From: Candidatus Cloacimonadota bacterium
Lineage (GTDB): Bacteria; Cloacimonadota; Cloacimonadia; Cloacimonadales; TCS61
Reading direction: 5' to 3'
NCBI GenBank assembly: GCA_030592835.1
Contig: JAUVIJ010000034.1
Coordinates: forward strand, 1-12,083
DNA: 12,083 nt
The notes beneath the pieces were generated by a model that saw only the letters and a program-made list of their open reading frames with translations, did not search any database and was not told the DNA's origin. Positions 1 to 6,389 of this stretch are shown here, piece after piece. Each line of letters opens with the position of its first letter. Within the stretch, counting starts at the first letter, position 1. A program made the translations under genes and the position numbers.

Positions 1-1883
1 GCACCGAGATCATTTCCATGATAAGGAGTATTATTAAGATAAATGTTACAACGATTATCAAAGGCAAAAACGGGTTCGGAATCATAAAAATATATTCCTC
101 CTCCGGTGCTGTTAGAAGTGTTTTCTGTAATTGTAACAGAGGATAATACCGGATTTGAAGAACAACAATAAATACCTCCTCCCTGATTAAGAGTCGCTTC
201 ATTATTTTTGATCAAGACATTGGATAATACCGGTTCTGAACAATACCTTAAAAATATTCCGCCACCTGTCAGAGAACGATTATTAAGAATTGAAACATTA
301 TCGATATTAATATTTGTTCCTTCACAGAAAATTCCCCCCCCCGAACCGTTATTGAGCAAATAATATCCGTTTTGGATAGTTAATTCCTTAATTGAGAAGT
401 TCTCGATATCATAACACTGGAAAATTCTTGATAAATTTTCTCCATCGAGAATAGATAAATTTTGTCCTGCTCCGACAATAGAAAGATAATCTTTTGCTTC
501 TAACGGATACATTTCTTCCGGTAAAGATGGAGAATAAATTCCTTCAGCAAGATGAATTGTTAAGATATTTTGCTCATCAGGATTTATTAGATTGATGGCA
601 TAATAAATCGACAGTAAAGGTTCATCCGGAGTCAAACCATTATTAGAATTAGAACCTGTCGGACTGACATATAGATCCTGACTTACCGGATCTATCTTAC
701 AATTTAAAATATCAAAAGTAAAATTTTCGAGTGGTTCCACATAATATTCTGTCGGTTCGAGAACAGTAAATGTATCGATAATAACATTGATATTTGTATT
801 ATAAGCTCGAAGATCATTTCCAATATTCTCTTCAGAATAAGAATTATTCAAATAAATATTACAACGATTTTCAGGATCAAAAACTACTTCCGAATTATAT
901 CCGAAATAAATACCTCCACCATAACTATTGGTGATGTTCTCAAAAATCGTAACTCCTGAAAGATTAGTGGAAGAAGTTTCAATAATTATTCCTCCGCCTG
1001 CCCAATCGGCGAAATTTCGGTTGATAATTCCATTAATAACAGTTGGTGATGAGTTATGAGTGCACGCAATTCCACCGCCGCCACCAATTGAATAATTATC
1101 AGATATGATCACATTATTTAAAACAGGATTTGCTCCCCAACAAGAAATACCGCCGCCTTGTGCACCTTCCCAATCGATACAGGAATTTCCTGTTATCGTA
1201 ACATTTGATATTGCAGGAATTGAACCGCTGCAACAAAAAATACCTCCCCCATCATAATGGCATGAATTATCAGTTATTCTCACATTTTCAATAATAGGAT
1301 TTGAATTATTTCTTATTACAATTCCGCCACCATCATGATATGCAAAATTGTTCTGAACGATAGAATTCTGCATCAGGATATCAGAATCGCTGATAACAAT
1401 TGCCCCACCATAATCGGCAGTATTGTTTTGGAATAAACAGTTGTCTATCAGCACATTCGAAGAAAAATAGCAAGCCAGTGCTCCACCTCGATTGTCATTA
1501 TAATTTCCTGAAGTAGTTTCTCCATGCTCTAATTTGCAGTAAACCACTTTAGAACTATCCTGCCCGTTCGTTGTCGTATTAATGAAACGCAATCCTCTCC
1601 AACCGGTTTCCGGATCTTCTGCTGAAAAACGGATCGTATCTGCTTCCGTTCCTTCTGCCAATAATCTACCGTAAACAATGAATTTATAATGATTCGAGAA
1701 TATGATTTCTACGCCCGGTTCTATCGTTAATAGATCATCACTTAGAATCGTTACTTCACCATCGATAATATACGGTGCATTTTCCTGAGTCCAATTCCCG
1801 CTGATGTTTCCTTCAGGGATGTGAGTTTCAGCAAGCAGAATAGAAGTAAACATTATAAGTATAATAAAATAAAATGTTTTCAT
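1..1883 (-). CDS. Secreted right-handed parallel beta-helix protein (C-terminus off the left edge)
   Basis: The frame is open from the ATG at 1883-1881 to the window edge, about 627 codons without a stop. AGGAGT (1893-1888) precedes the ATG. The N-terminus is a typical signal peptide: MK, then a hydrophobic stretch ending ILLA, with likely cleavage near residue 18. Module 1 (about 19-400) has a ladder of short strands with GGGI/GGAI turns (YGGAIVI, DGGGIFC, QGGGISC) and F/I-x-x-N asparagine positions, as in pectin-lyase-like helices and chlamydial Pmp-type repeats. Module 2 starts near residue 403 with LYVSPTGSNSNNGLTPDEPL, the DUF1565-like entry, then repeats the ladder. Both modules end in NRCNIYLNN...GNDL (residues about 340 and 611). 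It is presumably exported to the surface or medium; substrate or adhesion partner is unknown. Any C-terminal sorting domain would lie outside the window. Fold is confident; function is not assigned. Confidence 0.85.
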   Translation of the reverse strand, partial: MKTFYFIILIMFTSILLAETHIPEGNISGNWTQENAPYIIDGEVTILSDDLLTIEPGVEIIFSNHYKFIVYGRLLAEGTEADTIRFSAEDPETGWRGLRFINTTTNGQDSSKVVYCKLEHGETTSGNYNDNRGGALACYFSSNVLIDNCLFQNNTADYGGAIVISDSDILMQNSIVQNNFAYHDGGGIVIRNNSNPIIENVRITDNSCHYDGGGIFCCSGSIPAISNVTITGNSCIDWEGAQGGGISCWGANPVLNNVIISDNYSIGGGGGIACTHNSSPTVINGIINRNFADWAGGGIIIETSSTNLSGVTIFENITNSYGGGIYFGYNSEVVFDPENRCNIYLNNSYSEENIGNDLRAYNTNINVIIDTFTVLEPTEYYVEPLENFTFDILNCKIDPVSQDLYVSPTGSNSNNGLTPDEPLLSIYYAINLINPDEQNILTIHLAEGIYSPSLPEEMYPLEAKDYLSIVGAGQNLSILDGENLSRIFQCYDIENFSIKELTIQNGYYLLNNGSGGGIFCEGTNINIDNVSILNNRSLTGGGIFLRYCSEPVLSNVLIKNNEATLNQGGGIYCCSSNPVLSSVTITENTSNSTGGGIYFYDSEPVFAFDNRCNIYLNNTPYHGNDLG

Positions 1884-2025
1884 GATAACTCCTGCATTTT
1901 CATAATTTGTGATACACGAACTTAATAATATTATTTTTCCCGGATTTATCATCTTAATGTCAATTTTTTTCCTGCTTAATAATAAAATAGGCTGGTTAAT
2001 TTACTTGTATAAAACTTTTCCTTCT

Positions 2026-2094
2026 GGTTTCCAAGCCCCAGCTTGGAAACCTTTATCATGCTTAATAATATATATCCAAGCTGTGGCTTGGATA
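2026..2094. repeat. Pair of related perfect hairpins (REP-like)
   Basis: Two palindromes share the core CCAAGC-N4-GCTTGG. The first (2026-2051) is an 11-bp perfect stem, GGTTTCCAAGC/GCTTGGAAACC, around loop CCCA. The second (2073-2094) is a 9-bp perfect stem, TATCCAAGC/GCTTGGATA, around loop TGTG. They are 21 nt apart. Neither is followed by a T-run, so they are poor terminators. A shared core with different outer arms suggests members of a dispersed palindromic repeat family. A short direct repeat TGCTTAATAATA (near 1973 and 2059) lies beside them. Confidence 0.7.
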
Positions 2095-2124
2095 CAAGAA
2101 TGTACAATGCTACCTTGAAAATAG

Positions 2125-2349
2125 TTTGCCCACAGAGGAATTCTCTCAAGTAGACCCAAGGCATGTCACCATGGCATGCTTTTCAATGGTTTTGCTGAAG
2201 ATATCCTGAGAAATAGAAAGAAAGTCTTGTTAAATGCTTTTGATAAGAATCCAAAACGATTTAGATTTAAACAACCGAAGTTGAAAAATTTACCAAAATC
2301 TGTTTGGATCAACAAACCCGACAATATCGAAAATGAGGATGAAAATTAA
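2125..2349 (+). pseudogene. C-terminal remnant of an IS3-type (rve/DDE) transposase
   Basis: A short open frame follows the stop at 2122-2124 and ends at TAA 2347-2349; it has no plausible start. Its start, HRGILSSRPKACHHG, keeps the spacing of the H-x-GI-x5-P-x3-H-x-G segment near the C-terminus of many IS3-family OrfB proteins. It continues AEDILRNRKKVL, then NPKRF and LPKSVWINKP, which match the usual tail (AEEVL..R, HPERF, LPxxVWINPP). There may be a few extra residues between HHG and AEDIL. The catalytic DDE core and OrfA are absent. This is a decayed fragment, not a working gene. The family assignment is from remembered consensus, not a search. Confidence 0.6.
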
Positions 2350-2390
2350 TGCTTAAATTAAACTACAAAAGTGTCCAACTTGGCTTGACA
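2350..2390 (+). mobile_element. Putative right end of the IS3-type element
   Basis: This is the 41-nt tail after the transposase-remnant stop. It ends GTGTCCAACTTGGCTTGACA, so read inward the end begins TGTCAAGCC. A terminal TG...CA dinucleotide and a short distance from transposase stop to end are usual for IS3-family elements. The next base, 2391, is where recognisable GIY-YIG coding sequence begins on the opposite strand. No matching left end was found in the window. Confidence 0.45.
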
Positions 2391-2557
2391 CATTCCGTCT
2401 TATAATTTGAGAATTGCTCTGTATGAATTAATGTAAATTCTCCTATTATTTGGCTTCCTTTAGAAGATCTTCTTTTGTGTTCAAAGAGTCTTCTTTGTAA
2501 ATTATTAGTTATGCCAATATAACGTTTCTTACCTTTTAAAATATAAAGTGTAATCAT
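2363..2557 (-). pseudogene. Truncated GIY-YIG domain protein (YhbQ/UPF0213-like)
   Basis: The 64-residue frame starts at ATG 2557-2555; no good ribosome binding site precedes it. Residues 1-55 look like the start of a small GIY-YIG endonuclease-like protein: LYILKGKKRYIGITNNLQRR holds the paired tyrosine/YIG strands and the conserved arginine helix, followed by EHKRRS and a QFSNYKTE strand-turn. Family members of this small type are usually about 80-95 residues. Here homology stops after KTE, and the last nine codons (CVKPSWTLL) read into the putative insertion-sequence end. The helix that would carry the metal-binding glutamate is therefore lost. It is most likely inactive. The intact family is of uncertain role, proposed to act on DNA. 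Confidence 0.7.
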
Positions 2558-2619
2558 TATTTTATCAAGTATAATTCTAATTCAGACTATTTAAAAAATG
2601 TCCTGCAGTATTGCGGAAT

Positions 2620-2670
2620 GAAGACTGGCCTGCCAAGGCGAAGCCCCGCCATAAGCGGGGCGAAGACTGG
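2620..2670. repeat. GC-rich palindrome flanked by a 9-bp direct repeat
   Basis: GAAGACTGG occurs at 2620-2628 and again at 2662-2670. Between the copies are a small GCCT/AGGC hairpin (2628-2639) and a strong 7-bp GC stem, GCCCCGC/GCGGGGC (2643-2661, loop CATAA). The right copy overlaps the CCA end of the tRNA-like gene. The pattern is consistent with a small palindromic insertion at the tRNA 3' end, with the 9-mer as target duplication, but this is inference. On the minus strand the stem has no T-run, so it is not a standard intrinsic terminator. Confidence 0.6.
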
Positions 2671-2831
2671 TGGGCCCAAGAGGAATCGAATACGCCTTCA
2701 TTCCTGTAAGGAATTACGGCGTACAAGCCTCTGACATCAGGAAGAGGCGTAGCTTTACCCGCCTATGGCGGGCTCTGTCCGGCAGTTGCCAGGTTATGAG
2801 CCGGAAGCTCTACCAACTGAGCTATAGGCCA
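2668..2831 (-). tRNA. tRNA-Met(CAT)-like gene interrupted by hairpins, probable pseudogene
   Basis: Minus strand, 5' to 3': acceptor TGGCCTA (2831-2825), TA, D-arm GCTC-AGTTGGTA-GAGC (2822-2807), T, anticodon stem TCCGG (2805-2801), loop CTCATAA (2800-2794) with anticodon CAT at 2798-2796. The expected CCGGA follows only after 11 extra bases (2782-2778). AGAGG (2732-2728), which would pair with CCTCT, lies 45 nt further on. After another 37 nt come the T-loop TTCGATT (2690-2684), CCTCT (2683-2679), acceptor TGGGCCC (2678-2672), A73 and CCA (2670-2668). All arms pair well when the extra bases are removed, except a T1-C72 mismatch. The anticodon stem lacks the initiator-type three G-C pairs, so the ancestor was elongator Met or Ile(CAT). 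The length is 164 nt against about 77. A functional product would need removal of three inserts, so decay is the simpler reading. Confidence 0.65.
2691..2793. repeat. Chain of palindromes inside the tRNA-like gene
   Basis: Four consecutive palindromes fill the non-tRNA parts. At 2691-2723, TACGCC/GGCGTA arms extend inward to an imperfect stem with 12 of 14 pairs around loop TGTAA. At 2727-2748, GCCTCT/AGAGGC has a 10-nt loop. At 2758-2772, CCCGCC/GGCGGG has loop TAT. At 2779-2793 there is a tight CCGGCA/TGCCAG-type stem. GGCGTA recurs at 2746-2751. The GC content and regular palindromes are unlike the AT-rich surroundings, which suggests mobile palindromic units or an amplified hairpin family. 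Confidence 0.6.
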
Positions 2832-2850
2832 CTAAAATTTATCTTACTTC

Positions 2851-2899
2851 TTTATAATTCAGGAAAAGTTAAAAACTTACTGGTGTAAAGGTCTGTCAA
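2851..2899 (-). promoter_or_regulatory. Possible promoter of the tRNA-like gene
   Basis: A perfect -35-like TTGACA (2899-2894) directly follows the rpoD terminator T-run. No good TATAAT lies 16-18 nt downstream. The candidates are TAAGTTTT (2879-2872), which resembles the TAnnTTTG element of Bacteroidota promoters, and TATAAA (2856-2851), 20 nt before the tRNA 5' end but too far from TTGACA to pair with it. Confidence 0.35.
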
Positions 2900-2929
2900 G
2901 AAAAAATCCGATATTGCAGTTATCAGGAT
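2900..2929 (-). terminator. Intrinsic terminator overlapping the rpoD stop codon
   Basis: On the minus strand ATCC-(T)-GATA pairs with TATC-GGAT around a 7-nt loop, with one bulged T, and is followed by a T-run (2906-2901). The 5' arm includes the last sense codon and part of the TGA stop. The stem is weak in GC but position and T-run fit the end of the operon. Confidence 0.55.
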
Positions 2930-4668
2930 TTGACGTTAAAATTATCGATAAATTTCATCAGGATACTGCTACGAGTCGGGTGACGTAATTTTCTCAGGGC
3001 TTTATCCTCTATCTGGCGGATCCTTTCACGAGTTACGTTGAAGATATTCCCGACTTCTTCCAAGGTGCGGTGATAACCGTCATCGATCCCAAAACGTAGT
3101 CTGATCACCCGTTCTTCCCGAGGTGTAAGTGTTTGCAGGATCTCATCCACCTGTTTTTTCAGCAGGGTCCTTTCCGCCATTCTTTCAGGCGAGATCGTTC
3201 CTTTATCTTCTATAAAATCTCCCAGCAAGCTGTCTTCATCTTCGTGACCGATAGGTTTATCTAGGGAAACCGGTTCTTTGGTGATAGCTAGAATACTTTT
3301 GATCTTCTCTGGTGGCAGATCCAGTTTAGCCGCTATTTCTTCGGGATAGGGTTCCCGTCCTAATTCCTGTAATAATTTTCTACTGGCGCGTTTAACTTTA
3401 TTGATCGATTCGATCATGTGAACGGGGATCCTGATAGTCCTGGCCTGATCTGCTATCGCTCTGGTTATCGCCTGACGTATCCACCAGGTAGCGTAAGTAC
3501 TGAACTTGAATCCTTTACGGTAGTCATATTTTTCCACGGCACGCATGAGCCCGGTATTTCCTTCCTGGATAAGATCCAAAAAGTCCAGTCCCCGGTTATT
3601 ATACCGTTTGGCAATACTGACAACCAGACGAACGTTGGCTTCGATCATTTCATTCTTGGAGCGTTCCTTCATCTTTTCGCCCCTTTCGATCTCAGCCAGC
3701 AGATCCACCATCTCCTGGGCTGTCATTTTAGTTTCTAACTCTACTCTGCGGATCTTGCGTCTGGCATTTTTTATCTTGCGCAGAGTTTCAATAAAAACAT
3801 TGGGTTCCATATTCGTGTCTTTTTGGACCTGATCGTAGTCTTCATCAGATTTACTGGCTCTTCTGCCGAAGGTACAGATCTCATCTAAGGTATATTTACG
3901 GATCTTGGATAATAGTTTAATGGTTTTTTGACTGTCCTTGATCCTGTCGACCAGACTTCTGATCCTGTACACCATTCTTTTCAGAAGTTTTTCGTTATAA
4001 GCGATCCTGCTGAAGATCTCCACGATCACTTGTCTTTTGGTGTCTATTACTTCCTGGCTGGCACTTTCGCCATTTTCATCATAATCGCTATTATCGAGTA
4101 TGTCTCCGATATCTTCAAAGAGTGTATTAGCTTCCTTGATAACTTGTTCAAATTCGTTTATCAGTTTGGCTTCCTGAGATTTATCCATCCAGGAACCGTA
4201 TTCGATCTTGAAGATCTGATCTACTTTAACTCGTTTTTCCTTGTAACGGTGCAGGAAATTCTCCATTTCCCTGAGAGTACTTCCCGACATGAATTCGTAC
4301 TTATTGATATAGCGCTGACCGCTTTCGATTTTTTTCGCGATTCGGATCTCACCTTCACGGTCTAGTAGAGGTACACGGCCCATCTCCCCCAGGTACATAC
4401 GGACAGGGTCATCATAGTAACGTTTATTCTGGAATTTCTTGGTCGACTTGGCTTTCTTGACTGAGACCTTCTTTTTCGTAACTCTCTGTTGGGTCTCGTC
4501 TATTAATTCTATCCCGGATTCAACCAGTTCGTTAATAATATCATCTATCTTATCGAGATAGATCGGACTGTTAGGTAAAATATTATTGATTTGTTTAAAG
4601 GTCAGTAGACTATTATTTTTTCTGCCCAGATCGACGAGTTTTTTTATACACTCGTTATAACTCTGCAT
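2923..4668 (-). CDS. rpoD: RNA polymerase principal sigma factor RpoD (sigma-70)
   Basis: This is the housekeeping sigma factor that directs RNA polymerase to -10/-35 promoters. Numbered from the ATG at 4668, region 1.1 spans about 3-60. Region 1.2 begins with [17 protein letters not shown] (about 86-102). An acidic non-conserved region runs to about 335. Region 2 (about 338-415) contains [15 protein letters not shown] sequence, [18 protein letters not shown] and [13 protein letters not shown], the core-binding, -10 recognition and melting segments. Region 3 follows, then region 4 with the helix-turn-helix [21 protein letters not shown] (about 534-554). Region 1.1 plus the large non-conserved region mark it as group 1 rather than an alternative sigma. 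A GTG at 4674 is in frame, but it lies inside the AAGGAG site, so the ATG at 4668 is preferred (581 residues). It is the last gene of the cluster, 9 nt after dnaG. Confidence 0.98.
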   Translation of the reverse strand: MQSYNECIKKLVDLGRKNNSLLTFKQINNILPNSPIYLDKIDDIINELVESGIELIDETQQRVTKKKVSVKKAKSTKKFQNKRYYDDPVRMYLGEMGRVPLLDREGEIRIAKKIESGQRYINKYEFMSGSTLREMENFLHRYKEKRVKVDQIFKIEYGSWMDKSQEAKLINEFEQVIKEANTLFEDIGDILDNSDYDENGESASQEVIDTKRQVIVEIFSRIAYNEKLLKRMVYRIRSLVDRIKDSQKTIKLLSKIRKYTLDEICTFGRRASKSDEDYDQVQKDTNMEPNVFIETLRKIKNARRKIRRVELETKMTAQEMVDLLAEIERGEKMKERSKNEMIEANVRLVVSIAKRYNNRGLDFLDLIQEGNTGLMRAVEKYDYRKGFKFSTYATWWIRQAITRAIADQARTIRIPVHMIESINKVKRASRKLLQELGREPYPEEIAAKLDLPPEKIKSILAITKEPVSLDKPIGHEDEDSLLGDFIEDKGTISPERMAERTLLKKQVDEILQTLTPREERVIRLRFGIDDGYHRTLEEVGNIFNVTRERIRQIEDKALRKLRHPTRSSILMKFIDNFNVKS

Positions 4669-4680
4669 TAACACTCCTTA
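4669..4680 (-). promoter_or_regulatory. Shine-Dalgarno site deciding the rpoD start
   Basis: TAAGGAG (4680-4674) lies 5 nt before ATG 4668 and overlaps the dnaG TAA stop (4680-4678). The upstream in-frame GTG (4674-4672) shares the last G of this site, so it cannot use it. The stop/SD overlap suggests translational coupling of rpoD to dnaG. Confidence 0.75.
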
Positions 4681-5229
4681 ATAAAGGGTTTTTCGTACAA
4701 CTTTTTTATCCAGACCTGCTAAAATCCTTTTTACTTTTTCTTTCTGCTCGCGTAGATCCTGATTACCCGGATCCTTTTCCAAGGCAATTGCTACGGATTT
4801 CAGATCTTTCTTGAATTTCCTGAGCTTTAACGCTTTGATAAAACCTGTCATCCTTTCAGAATCAGGCTCTGCCATTATCAAATCTGCAGCGAGAGCTCTC
4901 AATTCTGCATCACTTATTTTGTCAAGTAAAGCTGAAACTTGTTCAGTTCTCTCTAAATTCTTTTCTATGAAGATATAAAGATCTTGATAGGGCTTGAATA
5001 AAAAATAATCGGAATTCAACTCTTTGGCAACTTTTTTCAAGATAGAAGCATCGTTTAAAAACAAGATCAGCAGTTCTTTTTCTTCCTGGTATTTCTCAGT
5101 CTGGAACTGTGGGGGTTTTTCATTTTTTTGGATCCGAACAGTTTTAATCCTGGAGAGAAGGGAACTTTCGCTGATCCTGAATGTATCAGCTACATCCCGC
5201 AAAAAACAATTCCTGAGAGATCCGGTCAT
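4678..5229 (-). CDS. dnaG: DNA primase DnaG, C-terminal part (separate frame)
   Basis: The frame encodes the rest of primase: FLRDVADTFRISESSLL, the end of the RNA-polymerase-like core, then from about residue 50 EEKELLILFLND...LFKPYQDLYIFIEK, the helical DnaB-helicase-binding domain. It overlaps the N-terminal frame by 44 nt. Removing one T from the T6 run at 5206-5201 joins the two frames into one protein of 569 residues, a normal DnaG length, with EL-FLRDVA at the seam. The nominal ATG at 5229 has no good ribosome binding site. An AGGA about 8 nt before an in-frame TTG (5203-5201) might allow weak independent initiation. It is most likely not an independent gene but the second half of dnaG. 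Confidence 0.85.
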   Translation of the reverse strand: MTGSLRNCFLRDVADTFRISESSLLSRIKTVRIQKNEKPPQFQTEKYQEEKELLILFLNDASILKKVAKELNSDYFLFKPYQDLYIFIEKNLERTEQVSALLDKISDAELRALAADLIMAEPDSERMTGFIKALKLRKFKKDLKSVAIALEKDPGNQDLREQKEKVKRILAGLDKKVVRKTLY

Positions 5230-6388
5230 TCATGCCATTGGCAATTTCGATCAGAGTTTCAAGTTTCTGTCTGGTATCCATTCCCATGATCTTATCGTTA
5301 AATAAAAACAGGGTTAATGATTGAGAATTGGTAATCTTTTCCTGCAGAGCATCAACCCCGAACTTTACCAGGAAACTGTCAGGATCATCCTTTTCACCTA
5401 CTTCCAGGATCCAGGCGTTCATTGAATTTTTAATCAGATTCCCTGCTGCCCGAACAGCAGCTATTTTTCCGGCGTTATCACCATCATAGAAAAGATAGAC
5501 ATTATTGGTATAACGTTTCAACAGCATTACCTGTTTATCTGTCAATGCGGTACCGAGAGAGGCTACAATATTGGTAAAACCTTTTTCATGTAATCTGATA
5601 AAATCAGTATAGCCCTCACAGACAATGGCTGCATCCTGACGGGATATTTCAAATCTTGTCTTATAAAGACCATACAGTTCAGCCCCTTTTGTATAGATAT
5701 CCGTAGTTGGCGAATTGATATATTTCCCGCCTTTCTGATCTTTCTGCAGGACTCTACCCCCGAAAGCAACTACCCGACCGGCAATATTATGGATCGGAAA
5801 GATCAACCGCTCCCGGAAGATATCATAAATACCACGTTCACCCCGCCCGAACAATCCACTCTTGAGAAGTATCTGTTCGTTGATATGATTCTTAAGCAGA
5901 TAGTTCATAAGACCTGTTTGTGAATTGAGAGCATAGCCGATACCGAATTCTTCTACGATCGAAGTTGAAATATTTCTCTCTTTTAAATAATTACGGGCAA
6001 AACTGCCGTGATCCTTGAGATTTCTCTGAAAATAATCAGCCGCAAGCTCATAGATCTTATAGATCAGATCCATTTTTGATCGATTCAATTTAGCCTGAGG
6101 CGACTCTGAGATCGTTATCCCGACTCTGCCAGCAAGTTTCTTGATGGTTTCCATGAAGGATAGCTTTTCGTAATCCTGGACAAAAGTGATAACATTCCCG
6201 GCTTTACCGCATCCAAAACATTTGAAGATCTGTTTTTTCTCACTGACGTGAAAGGAAGGGGTTTTCTCCTGGTGAAAGGGACAAAGAGCTTTATAATTAC
6301 TTCCCGATTTTTTCAGTGGAAAGTAACTGCCGATAACATCGACGATATTATTCATTTCCAGGATTCTGTCTATCTGGGACTGATCCAT
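5186..6388 (-). CDS. dnaG: DNA primase DnaG, N-terminal part (frameshifted)
   Basis: DnaG synthesises the RNA primers for replication. The CHC2 zinc-binding domain is intact: C36-PF-H39 and C57-FG-C60. The catalytic core follows, with FRERLIFPI (191-199), FGGR (209-212) and KYINSPTT (222-229). The TOPRIM acidic residues are present: E258 in VCEGYTD, and D302 and D304 in YDGDNAGK. The frame runs into FFAGCS and stops at TGA 5188-5186, cutting off the helicase-binding domain, which continues in the frame ending at 4678. The start ATG 6388 lies 1 nt after the mutS2 stop, with AAGGAA inside the last mutS2 codons as ribosome binding site. All visible catalytic residues are present, and primase is essential, so a sequencing error or recoding is at least as likely as true inactivation. 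Confidence 0.93.
   Translation of the reverse strand: MDQSQIDRILEMNNIVDVIGSYFPLKKSGSNYKALCPFHQEKTPSFHVSEKKQIFKCFGCGKAGNVITFVQDYEKLSFMETIKKLAGRVGITISESPQAKLNRSKMDLIYKIYELAADYFQRNLKDHGSFARNYLKERNISTSIVEEFGIGYALNSQTGLMNYLLKNHINEQILLKSGLFGRGERGIYDIFRERLIFPIHNIAGRVVAFGGRVLQKDQKGGKYINSPTTDIYTKGAELYGLYKTRFEISRQDAAIVCEGYTDFIRLHEKGFTNIVASLGTALTDKQVMLLKRYTNNVYLFYDGDNAGKIAAVRAAGNLIKNSMNAWILEVGEKDDPDSFLVKFGVDALQEKITNSQSLTLFLFNDKIMGMDTRQKLETLIEIANGMNDRISQELFFAGCS
5201..5206 (-). other. dnaG: T6 run at the dnaG frameshift point
   Basis: On the minus strand the codons read GAA TTG TTT TTT GCG. With five Ts they would read GAA TTG TTT TTG CGG GAT, giving ELFLRD, the expected primase sequence. One base too many in the run fully explains the split. 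The shift needed by a ribosome would be +1 (or -2). Six Ts is short for known transcriptional slippage sites. Confidence 0.8.
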
Positions 6389-6389
6389 A

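Noticed and set aside
1..1883. CRISPR-like regular repeats in the left part
   Set aside because: The periodic similarity is protein-coding beta-helix ladder with codon-level variation, not exact repeats with spacers.
1958..1963. TGTCAA as the left end of the IS3-type element
   Set aside because: Only six bases match the right end and the adjoining sequence does not; the chance of a random match is high.
2668..2831. Archaeal-type (BHB) intron or group I intron in the tRNA
   Set aside because: No bulge-helix-bulge at 37/38 could be drawn, the non-tRNA sequence is split over three positions, and the inserts are far too short for a group I intron.
2670..2888. 72-residue plus-strand open frame over the tRNA-like region
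   Set aside because: It is explained by the tRNA arms and palindromes read from the opposite strand.
3928..4365. 145-residue plus-strand open frame inside rpoD
   Set aside because: It is antisense to the well-supported sigma factor gene and shows no domain.
4672..4674. GTG start for rpoD giving 583 residues
   Set aside because: The GTG lies in the Shine-Dalgarno itself; ATG 4668 has ideal 5-nt spacing.
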